Below are positions 1-5,386 of a stretch of DNA of 5,386 nt, one piece after another. Positions within the stretch are counted from its first letter, which is position 1. Every line of letters starts with the position of its first letter. The DNA comes from Gemmataceae bacterium (GTDB lineage: Bacteria > Planctomycetota > Planctomycetia > Gemmatales > Gemmataceae). Below the pieces are notes generated by a model. The model was not told the DNA's origin. It was given only the letters and a program-made list of their open reading frames with translations, and searched no databases. The stretch lies in contig CANLGS010000350.1 in assembly GCA_947490035.1 (NCBI GenBank), positions 1 to 5,386 on the forward strand, written 5' to 3'. The translations under genes were made by a program, and so were the position numbers.

Positions 1-306
1 CTTCACGTTCCCGTGGCCGGTGGTGACGATCACGGTCACGGGAATCTTCTCGGCCTGAATCGCCTCGATGAGCTTCATGCCGCCGACCTTCGGCATGCGC
101 AGGTCGGTGATGACCAAACTGTACGGCTTCGAGCGCAGCAGCGCGAGGCCCGCGGCGCCGTCCTCCGCGGTGTCCACTTCCAGCTTGAGCGTCATCTGGA
201 GCAGTTCCTGGAGCGACGTGCGCGCGTCTTCCAGGTCTTCAACGACGAGTACACGTTGTGTCGGCGAGCTTGGCACGGAAGGTGCAGCGGAAGTGTCATT
301 AACCAT
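1..306 (-). CDS. Response regulator, N-terminal receiver domain (partial, cut by left window edge)
   Basis: The visible 102 residues form most of a CheY-like receiver domain after a short Ala/Pro/Ser-rich leader of about 17 residues. Strand beta-1 (RVLVVEDLEDAR) carries the acidic pocket E23/D24. The phosphoacceptor is D68 in ITDLRMP, and the switch Thr is T96 in VTTGHGNV. The conserved Lys and the end of the domain lie beyond base 1, as does any output domain. The start is ATG at 306-304, with an AGGA ribosome site (319-316) nine bases upstream. The gene diverges from the ethylene-receptor-like kinase, with under 100 bp between them. The DLRMP and TGHG motifs resemble NtrC-type regulators, so a sigma-54-dependent activator is a reasonable guess, but only the receiver is seen. 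Its partner kinase is unknown; the divergent kinase and the REC-kinase on the right are both candidates. Confidence 0.93.
   Translation of the reverse strand, partial: MVNDTSAAPSVPSSPTQRVLVVEDLEDARTSLQELLQMTLKLEVDTAEDGAAGLALLRSKPYSLVITDLRMPKVGGMKLIEAIQAEKIPVTVIVTTGHGNVK
271..286 (+). promoter_or_regulatory. Candidate sigma-54 (-24/-12) promoter facing the kinase operon
   Basis: TGGCACG, four bases, then GTGCA matches the sigma-54 consensus TGGCACG-N4-TTGCA at 11 of 12 positions. The essential GG (272-273) and GC (284-285) have the correct 10-base spacing. Transcription would begin near 297 and run into the kinase gene, leaving a leader of about 100 bases before the start at 400. The site lies within the 5' coding part of the divergent response regulator, in its low-complexity Ala/Pro/Ser leader where protein constraint should be weak. 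It is a sequence match only. I saw no clear sigma-70-type promoter in 307-399. Confidence 0.35.
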
Positions 307-315
307 GCGCTGAGT

Positions 316-319
316 TCCT
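316..319 (-). promoter_or_regulatory. Ribosome binding site of the leftward response regulator
   Basis: On the minus strand AGGA lies nine bases before the ATG at 306-304. It supports that start, which also places the receiver domain at the usual distance from the N-terminus. Confidence 0.55.
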
Positions 320-389
320 ACGTTGGGTAGTGGGTGTATTCTACAGCCCAACAGGGCGCGTTGGAACAAGCCGTCTCGCCGCTCTTTCC

Positions 390-393
390 AGGT
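390..393 (+). promoter_or_regulatory. Ribosome binding site that favours the ATG at 400
   Basis: AGGT at 390-393 lies about six to seven bases before the ATG at 400. The more upstream in-frame GTG at 334 has no comparable site. This favours the 1109-residue kinase over the 1131-residue version. Confidence 0.5.
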
Positions 394-399
394 AAGCCC

Positions 400-3300
400 A
401 TGCTCGAGGTTCTGACCGGCTTATTCGACCCGACGGGATTCACCCGCCGCGCGGAACACGGCACCGGCTGGAATCCCGCCCTCATCTGGCTGCACGCGAC
501 CAGCGATCTCTTCATCTGGCTGGCCTACGTTTCGATCCCGCTGGTGCTGGTCTACTTCACCCGCCGCCGCGACCTGCCGTTCCCGCGGTTGTTCGTGCTG
601 TTCGCGCTGTTCATCCTCGCGTGCGGGACGACGCACCTGCTGGACGCGCTGATGTTCGAGTACCCGGCGTACCGGTTCGCGGGGGTGATGAAGGCGGTCA
701 CGGCGGTGATCTCGTGGGCGACGGTTTTCGCGCTGGTCCAGGTGATTCCGCGGGTGATGCCGGCGGTGGCGGAGGCCGTGAAGAGCGGGGCCGACACCAA
801 ACTCCACCGCCCGATCACCGGGGTCGGCCGCACGACCCAGTGGCAAGACTACATCGTCGCGCTCTTCGTGGGCGTCCTCGCGATCCTGATCCGCGCCGCG
901 CTCGACCCGCTGCTGAATGACGACCACATCTTCGTCGTCGCACTGCTGGCGGTCGTGTACGTGAGTTGGCAGTACGGGTTCCGGCCGGCTCTGGTGACGC
1001 TGGTGATCGCGGTGGCCGGGTACATGTACTTCTTCGTGCCCCCGCGGAACACGTTCTTCATCGTCGGGCTGGGCAACCAACTGGCGGTCGCGCTGTTCTT
1101 TTTTTGCGGCGTCGCGTGCGCGGCCCTGGGCGAGTCGCAGCGGGTGGCGCAGCGGCGGGCGAAGGTGGCACTGGGGTCGGCGCTGGCGCGGCAGGAAGAG
1201 TTGGAATCCGAGATGGTTCGTCGGCGGGTGGTGGAAGCCGCGCTGCGGCAGCGCGAGGGTGAACTTACGGCGGCGCGGAACCAGACCGCCGAGGCGCTCG
1301 CGCGCCTCGATGCGTTCATCGACAACGCGCCCGTAGGGATCGTGTTCTTCGACCCGGACCTGCGCTACGAGAAGATCAACACCTTCCTCGCGGCGGTCAA
1401 CGGCCCGTCCGTGAGCGAACACATCGGGCGGCGGCTGACGGACGTGCTGCCCGACTTCCCGCCCGAATTGGCCGCGACCTACCGGCGCATCGCGACGGGT
1501 GAAGCCGGCGTGTTCTCCGGCAGCATCCAGCGGCCGGACGCGACCGGCGCGAACCGCGCGTGGCTGGTGACGGCGTTCCCGGTGCGCCACCCCGATGGAC
1601 CGACCCTCGGCGTCGGCGTCGTCCTGCACGACATCACGGAGCGCCGCGAAGCGGAGGACGCGGTGCGGCTCAGCGAGGAGCGCTACCGGCTGCTGACCGA
1701 GGCGGTCCCGCACATCGTCTGGAACGCGGACGCGCACGGCGAGGTGACGTACTTCAACCAGCGGTGGATCGAACACACCGCGCTGCCGGTCGAGGAGGCG
1801 CGCGGCAACGGGTGGATGAAGGCACTGCACCCCGACGACCGCGAGCGGGTGTACGCGGCGTGGGTCGGCACCGTCGGCCGCGCGACCCCCGGCGGCGCGG
1901 ACCGGTTCGCGGAAGAGTTCCGGCTCACGCACACCATGACGGGCGCGTTCCGATGGTTTCAGAGCGTCGCGGTGCCGCTGCGCCACGCCGACGGGCGGAT
2001 GGACCAGTGGATCGGGTCGATGGCCGACATCCACGACCAGAAGACCGCCGTCGAGGTGATCCGCGTCAGCGAGGCGTTCCGCCGCAGCGTGTTCGAGAAC
2101 AGCCCCGACTGCCTCAAGGTGTTCGACCTGGACGGCCGGCTGCTGGAGATGAACGAGGCGGGCTGCCGGCTGATGGAGATCGACGACTTCGGCGGGCTGC
2201 GGGGGCAGCGGTGGTCCGACGTATGGCCGGCGGCCAACCGCGAGACGATTCGCGAGGCGGTCGCCGGTGCGATCTCAGGGCAGGTCGGGCGGTTCCAGGG
2301 GTTTTGCCCGACGGCGAAGGGCACGCCGAAGTATTGGGACGTGTCCATCGCCCCGCTGCCCGGCGCCGACGGGCGCCCGTACCGGCTGATCGGCGTCTCG
2401 CGCGACGTGACCGAGCAGCGCCGCGTCGAGGAGCAGATTCGCGCGAGCGAGCTGCGGTTCCGCACCCTGACCGAGACGGTGCCGCAGATCGTGTGGACGG
2501 CCGACCCGAAGGGCGAGGTGACGTTCTTCAACCGCCGCTGGACGGAGTACACCGGCACGGAGTTGGTGTCCGGCCGCGACCTCGGCTGGGGTGGCGAATT
2601 GCTCCACCCGGACGACGCCGACCGGCTCCGCGGCGGGTGGCAACTCGCCGTTCTGCACCAGGCCGACGGGTATTCGGAGGAGTTCCGGTTGCGCCGCGCT
2701 GAGGACAGCGAGTACCGCTGGTTCCTGTCTACCGCGGTGCCGCTGCGCGACGCGACCGGGGCCATCGACGAGTGGGTCGGCACGCTCACCGACATCGACG
2801 ACCAGAAGCGCCAGACCGAGTTGCTAGAGCGCCTGGTGCGGGATCGCACGGCGGCGCTGGAGCAGGCCAACGGCGCGCTACTCGATGAGGTTGGGGTACG
2901 TAAAGGGGCCGAGGAGAAGGTCCGGGCGGTCGCGGTCGAACTGGAACGCAGCAACGGCGAACTGGAGAAGTTCGCGTACATCGCCTCTCACGACTTGCAG
3001 GAACCGCTGCGCAAGATTCAGGCGTTCGGCGACCGGCTCGTGACCAAGTGTCGCGACACCCTCCCCGACAAGGGGAAGGAGTACGTCGATCGGATGCTGA
3101 CCGCCGCCGGGCGGATGCGCCGGCTCATCGACGACCTGCTGTCGTTCTCTCGCGTCACCAGTCAGCAGCGCCCGTTCAATCGCCTCGATCTGGACAAACT
3201 GGTACGCGAAGTGGTCTCCGATCTGGAGGTGCGGATCGGCCAGGCGAACGGTACCGTCGTGGTGGGTCCGCTGCCCGCGATCGACGCCGACACGACACAA

Positions 3301-3729
3301 TTGCGCCAGTTGTTCCAGAACCTGATCGCCAATGCGGTAAAATTCCAGCGACCGGGCGTTCCGCCCGTGGTCGAGATCGGCGGCGAACTCGTAACCCCGC
3401 CCGCCGACCCGGATGGCGGAGAAGGTCCGCCGCTGGTCCGCCTCACCGTGCGGGACAACGGCATCGGGTTCGACGAGAAGTACCGCGACCGCATCTTTGA
3501 AGTGTTCCAGCGGCTCCACGGGCGGGACGAGTACGAGGGGACCGGGGTCGGGCTTGCCATCTGCCGCAAGATCGCGGAGCGGCACGGCGGGGCGATCACG
3601 GCCAACAGCCGGGAAGGGGAAGGCGCCACGTTCGTGGTCACCCTCCCGGCGCGCCAGGCTAACTCGCGAGCGGATACCGACGACGATGACGCAACGGACC
3701 AAACCCATCACCATCCTGATGGCCGATGA
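400..3729 (+). CDS. Ethylene-receptor-like sensor histidine kinase (EBD-DUF4118-4xPAS-HisKA-HATPase)
   Basis: This is a 1109-residue inner-membrane sensor kinase. Residues 24-119 match the ethylene receptor membrane domain: SDLFIWLAYVSIPL (D36, Y43, I46, P47), then CGTTH (C75, H79) with the copper-ligand spacing of plant ETR1, then a third helix with K, TAV and IP motifs. Residues 150-243 are a four-helix DUF4118/KdpD-like segment, giving seven helices in all. A coiled coil (244-300) leads to four PAS domains (about 304-415, 426-548, 561-675, 684-803); the second and fourth are clearly related. A second coiled coil precedes HisKA, with phospho-His H864 in SHDLQEPLR. The ATPase shows the N box (N974, N978), G1 DNGIGF (D1019), F box and G2 GTGVGL (1047-1052), so it looks active. 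ATG 400 is chosen for its AGGT site; GTG at 334 is possible. Its last 44 bp overlap the next regulator, its likely partner. The ligand is inferred from homology and not proven. Confidence 0.94.
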   Translation: MLEVLTGLFDPTGFTRRAEHGTGWNPALIWLHATSDLFIWLAYVSIPLVLVYFTRRRDLPFPRLFVLFALFILACGTTHLLDALMFEYPAYRFAGVMKAVTAVISWATVFALVQVIPRVMPAVAEAVKSGADTKLHRPITGVGRTTQWQDYIVALFVGVLAILIRAALDPLLNDDHIFVVALLAVVYVSWQYGFRPALVTLVIAVAGYMYFFVPPRNTFFIVGLGNQLAVALFFFCGVACAALGESQRVAQRRAKVALGSALARQEELESEMVRRRVVEAALRQREGELTAARNQTAEALARLDAFIDNAPVGIVFFDPDLRYEKINTFLAAVNGPSVSEHIGRRLTDVLPDFPPELAATYRRIATGEAGVFSGSIQRPDATGANRAWLVTAFPVRHPDGPTLGVGVVLHDITERREAEDAVRLSEERYRLLTEAVPHIVWNADAHGEVTYFNQRWIEHTALPVEEARGNGWMKALHPDDRERVYAAWVGTVGRATPGGADRFAEEFRLTHTMTGAFRWFQSVAVPLRHADGRMDQWIGSMADIHDQKTAVEVIRVSEAFRRSVFENSPDCLKVFDLDGRLLEMNEAGCRLMEIDDFGGLRGQRWSDVWPAANRETIREAVAGAISGQVGRFQGFCPTAKGTPKYWDVSIAPLPGADGRPYRLIGVSRDVTEQRRVEEQIRASELRFRTLTETVPQIVWTADPKGEVTFFNRRWTEYTGTELVSGRDLGWGGELLHPDDADRLRGGWQLAVLHQADGYSEEFRLRRAEDSEYRWFLSTAVPLRDATGAIDEWVGTLTDIDDQKRQTELLERLVRDRTAALEQANGALLDEVGVRKGAEEKVRAVAVELERSNGELEKFAYIASHDLQEPLRKIQAFGDRLVTKCRDTLPDKGKEYVDRMLTAAGRMRRLIDDLLSFSRVTSQQRPFNRLDLDKLVREVVSDLEVRIGQANGTVVVGPLPAIDADTTQLRQLFQNLIANAVKFQRPGVPPVVEIGGELVTPPADPDGGEGPPLVRLTVRDNGIGFDEKYRDRIFEVFQRLHGRDEYEGTGVGLAICRKIAERHGGAITANSREGEGATFVVTLPARQANSRADTDDDDATDQTHHHPDGR

Positions 3730-4153
3730 CGACCCCGACGACCGCCAGTTGACGCGGGAAGCGTTCGAGGAGAACCATTTGGCTAAAGATTTGCGGTTCG
3801 TGGAGGACGGCGAAGAGTTGATGGACTATTTGCACCAGCGCGGGAAGTACGCCGCGGAGGGGGCCGCCCCGACGCCGGGGCTGATCTTGCTCGACCTCAA
3901 CATGCCGCGTAAGGACGGGCGCGAGGCGCTGCGCGAGATCAAAAGCGACCCGCGGCTGCGCAACATCCGCGTCGTGGTGATGACGAACTCCAAGGCCGAG
4001 GAGGACATCTTGCGGAGTTACGACCTGTCGGCCGCCTCGTACATCACGAAACCGGTTACGTTCGAGCGCCTGGTGTACGTGGTTCGCACGCTCGGCAACT
4101 ACTGGCTCGAAATCGTGGAGCTTCCCCCCGATGGGCACGAATCCCGGAGCTGA
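3686..4153 (+). CDS. Rcp1/CheY-like single-domain response regulator
   Basis: This 155-residue protein is a stand-alone receiver with no output domain. ILMADDDPDDR supplies the acidic pocket (D14, D15), D70 in LLDLNMP is the phosphoacceptor, T100 in VVMTNS is the switch residue and K122 in YITKPV is the conserved Lys, so every key residue is present. The long beta-3 lead-in with GLILLDLNMPRKDGRE, the EEDILRSYDL helix and the C-terminal NYWLEIVELP are typical of the Rcp1 family that partners phytochrome-type kinases carrying SHDLQEPL. The kinase directly upstream has exactly that H-box, so the pair probably forms a phosphotransfer unit. The start ATG lies inside the kinase gene (44-bp overlap) with only a weak purine-rich ribosome site (GCGGA), which points to translational coupling. 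Its 3' end overlaps the next gene by 23 bp. Confidence 0.95.
   Translation: MTQRTKPITILMADDDPDDRQLTREAFEENHLAKDLRFVEDGEELMDYLHQRGKYAAEGAAPTPGLILLDLNMPRKDGREALREIKSDPRLRNIRVVVMTNSKAEEDILRSYDLSAASYITKPVTFERLVYVVRTLGNYWLEIVELPPDGHESRS
4117..4120 (+). promoter_or_regulatory. Ribosome binding site of the receiver-kinase gene
   Basis: GGAG lies ten bases before the ATG at 4131, inside the 3' end of the Rcp1-like gene. It supports 4131 as the original start of the downstream gene even though that frame is broken 180 bases later. Confidence 0.5.
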
Positions 4154-5316
4154 GCGCGGACCCGGCACCCCACTGCGGGTGCTGCTGATCGACGACGACG
4201 AGGACGACCGGTTCCTGACCGCGGAGCGGCTCGCGGACGTACCCGGCAAGCCGTACACGATGGACTGGACCCCTCACTATTCGGAAGGGCTGGAAGCGAT
4301 CTGCACGGGCCACCCACGACGTGTACCTGTTGGACTTCCGGCTCGGCGAGAAGACCGGCATCGACCTGCTCCGCGAGGCGCGCGCCCGCGGCCGCTCGGC
4401 GCCCGTCATCCTCTTCACCGGTCAGGGCCGCGCGCGCACCGACTCCGAGGCCCTCGACGCCGGCGCCGCCGACTACCTGGAGAAGGCCGGACTCACCTCC
4501 GCGGTGCTCGACCGCGCGATCCGGTACGCGGTCGCGCAGTCGCGCGCGGCCGCCGAGTTGGAACAGAAGGTGCGCGAGCGGACCGACGAACTGGCCCGCG
4601 CCAACGAGGCGCTGCGCGACGCCGACCGCCGCAAGGACGAGTTCCTCGCGCTGCTCGCGCACGAGCTGCGCAACCCGCTCACGCCCATCACCAACGCGCT
4701 GGAAATCCTGCGGCTCGCGAACGACACCGGGGACACCGTCCGCCGGCAGCGCGAGCGCATGGAGCGGCAGGTCGCGCAGCTCAAGCGGCTCGTCGAAGAC
4801 CTGCTCGACGTGTCGCGGATCACGACCGGCAAGCTGCGGCTGACGATCGACGCGCTGACCGTTCAGGAGGTGATGGAGTCGGTGATCGACATGAGCCGGT
4901 CGCAACTCGACAAGGCCAAACTGGAACTGATCGCGGACGTGCCGGCCGAACCCGTGCGCATCGCCGGCGACCGCGTGCGGCTGACGCATGTGTTTTGCAA
5001 CATTCTGAACAACGCGGCCAAGTTCACCGAGCCGGGCGGCAAGGTGTGGCTCACCGTCGCGCCGACCGGGGGGCGCGTCACGGTGACGATCCGCGACACC
5101 GGCGTCGGCATCCCGGCCGACGTTCTGCCGCAGGTGTTCGCGCTGTTCACGCAGGTGGATCGCACGCTCAACCGCTCGCAGTCGGGTCTGGGGATCGGGC
5201 TGGCGCTGGTGCGCCGGCTGGTGGAGATGCACGGCGGCACGGTATCCGCACACAGCGACGGCGTCGGTACGGGCGCGACGATCACGGTCCACCTCCCGCT
5301 GCCGCGCCGCGGCTGA
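4131..5316 (+). pseudogene. Receiver-histidine kinase (REC-HisKA-HATPase) with a frameshift in the receiver
   Basis: From ATG 4131 the frame encodes a clear receiver N-terminus: LRVLLIDDDEDDRFLT with acidic residues D21-D23, then a helix ending EGLEAICTG (to residue 60). At 4313-4315 (CCC) the homology moves one base to the right, and the other frame continues HDVYLLDFRLGEKTG with the phospho-Asp. Removing one C gives HHDVYLLDF and an intact protein of 394 residues, with phospho-Asp D68 and then the kinase core. As written, the starting frame has no stop before the window ends, but its product is Arg/Pro-rich shadow sequence. The insertion may be a real mutation or a sequencing error; I cannot tell which. 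Everything downstream looks well conserved, which favours a recent change or an error. It overlaps the Rcp1-like gene by 23 bp and is the last gene of the operon. Confidence 0.8.
4321..5316 (+). CDS. Intact downstream frame of the receiver-kinase: half receiver, HisKA, HATPase
   Basis: This is the uninterrupted 331-residue part of the same broken gene, opening at a GTG that lacks a ribosome site and is probably not a true start. It begins inside beta-3 of the receiver with the phospho-Asp (D5 in YLLDFRLG), switch Thr T33 (LFTGQG) and K55 (DYLEKAG). A coiled coil (about 72-104) links to HisKA with phospho-His H114 in LLAHELRNPL. The ATPase has the N box (N227, N231), G1 DTGVGI (259-264), F box (F273, F276) and G2 GLGIGL (289-294). 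There are no membrane segments, so the protein is cytoplasmic. The receiver-first, kinase-second order is that of a kinase controlled by phosphorylation of its own N-terminal receiver. Alone, this fragment lacks beta-1, with the acidic pocket, and beta-2, so its receiver would not fold normally. Confidence 0.7.
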   Translation: MYLLDFRLGEKTGIDLLREARARGRSAPVILFTGQGRARTDSEALDAGAADYLEKAGLTSAVLDRAIRYAVAQSRAAAELEQKVRERTDELARANEALRDADRRKDEFLALLAHELRNPLTPITNALEILRLANDTGDTVRRQRERMERQVAQLKRLVEDLLDVSRITTGKLRLTIDALTVQEVMESVIDMSRSQLDKAKLELIADVPAEPVRIAGDRVRLTHVFCNILNNAAKFTEPGGKVWLTVAPTGGRVTVTIRDTGVGIPADVLPQVFALFTQVDRTLNRSQSGLGIGLALVRRLVEMHGGTVSAHSDGVGTGATITVHLPLPRRG

Positions 5317-5379
5317 TGTGGGACAGGCCGCTGGCCTGTCTTAATTTGACAGGCCAGCGGCCTGTCCCACATCAGCCGC
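5309..5379. repeat. Perfect nested inverted repeat (32-bp arms), likely interspersed palindromic element
   Basis: Bases 5309-5340 are the exact reverse complement of 5348-5379, with a seven-base AT-only spacer (TTAATTT). Each arm is itself a hairpin: GACAGGCC (5322-5329), GCT, GGCCTGTC (5333-5340), mirrored at 5348-5355 and 5359-5366. The 8-mer therefore occurs four times in alternating orientation. The left arm includes the last two codons and TGA stop of the receiver-kinase gene. The GTGGGACAGGC core resembles short palindromic repeats I associate with planctomycete genomes. That link is from memory and unverified here. Confidence 0.9.
5322..5347 (+). terminator. Candidate intrinsic terminator of the three-gene operon
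   Basis: A stem of eight GC-rich base pairs with a three-base loop (5322-5340) begins six bases after the stop codon. It is followed directly by TTAATTT, five T in seven. On the opposite strand the equivalent hairpin is followed by AAATTAA, so the T-rich tail favours termination in the plus direction. In RNA the full 32-bp arms could also pair into one long hairpin, which would compete with this fold. Confidence 0.5.
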
Positions 5380-5386
5380 CACGCGC

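Noticed and set aside
334..399. N-terminal extension of the large kinase from GTG 334 (22 more residues)
   Set aside because: It has no good ribosome site and adds residues before the region that resembles the family. ATG 400 has AGGT at suitable spacing. The start is not proven either way.
1099..1105. Run of seven T as a terminator tail or slippage site
   Set aside because: It encodes the phenylalanine run of a membrane helix, the frame stays open through it, and I see no convincing GC-rich hairpin just before it.
421..2034. Long minus-strand open frame (537 codons) opposite the kinase
   Set aside because: Its product is rich in Arg, His, Pro and Val with no domain pattern. This is the usual shadow of a GC-rich gene, and the plus strand has clear domains throughout.
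1560..2702. Plus-strand open frame inside the PAS region
   Set aside because: It is Arg/Pro/Gly-rich and out of frame with the PAS domains, with no folded-domain signature.
4305..4325. Programmed +1 frameshift as the explanation for the split receiver
   Set aside because: There is no stop codon or known slippery motif in the starting frame, and no internal ribosome-site-like sequence at the needed distance. A plain insertion or sequence error is simpler.
4099..5292. Long minus-strand open frame (397 codons) opposite the receiver-kinase
   Set aside because: It is an Arg/His/Val-rich shadow frame with no recognisable motif. The plus strand carries all HisKA and HATPase boxes.
4863..5372. Minus-strand open frame starting in the palindrome
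   Set aside because: Its start lies in the right arm of the repeat and the rest is antisense to the ATPase domain. Repeats of this kind often produce spurious small predicted proteins.

Overview
This GC-rich window is a two-component signalling cluster. It most likely comes from a planctomycete of the Gemmata group. That is an inference from three things: the style of the proteins, above all a histidine kinase with an ethylene-receptor-type membrane domain and stacked PAS domains; the GC-rich codon use; and a GGACAGGC-type palindromic repeat at the right end that resembles interspersed repeats I associate with planctomycete genomes. No marker gene here settles the taxonomy.

Layout. Bases 1-306 (minus strand) hold the N-terminal receiver domain of a response regulator whose C-terminus lies beyond the left edge. 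Bases 307-399 are a short divergent intergenic/leader region. A sigma-54-like promoter sequence just inside the first gene (271-286, plus strand) points toward the genes on the right. Bases 400-3729 (plus) encode a very large sensor histidine kinase: a 3-helix ethylene-binding-like domain, a 4-helix DUF4118-type domain, four PAS domains, a HisKA domain and an HATPase domain. Bases 3686-4153 (plus) encode a single-domain Rcp1/CheY-like response regulator overlapping the kinase by 44 bp. Bases 4131-5316 (plus) encode a receiver plus histidine kinase protein, overlapping the previous gene by 23 bp, whose receiver domain is broken by an apparent one-base insertion near 4313-4315. Bases 5309-5379 are a nested perfect palindrome that begins inside the last codons of that gene and probably includes the operon terminator.

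How the genes fit together. The three plus-strand genes overlap, so they look like one translationally coupled operon. The first kinase probably senses a small ligand through its copper-type C-x3-H membrane site together with its PAS domains. It would phosphorylate the adjacent Rcp1-like regulator, an arrangement like cyanobacterial Cph1-Rcp1. The third protein could take phosphate on its receiver and act as a second kinase. The divergent regulator on the left may be a DNA-binding (possibly sigma-54-activating) output, but its effector domain is not visible. No stretch longer than 300 bases lacks a gene.
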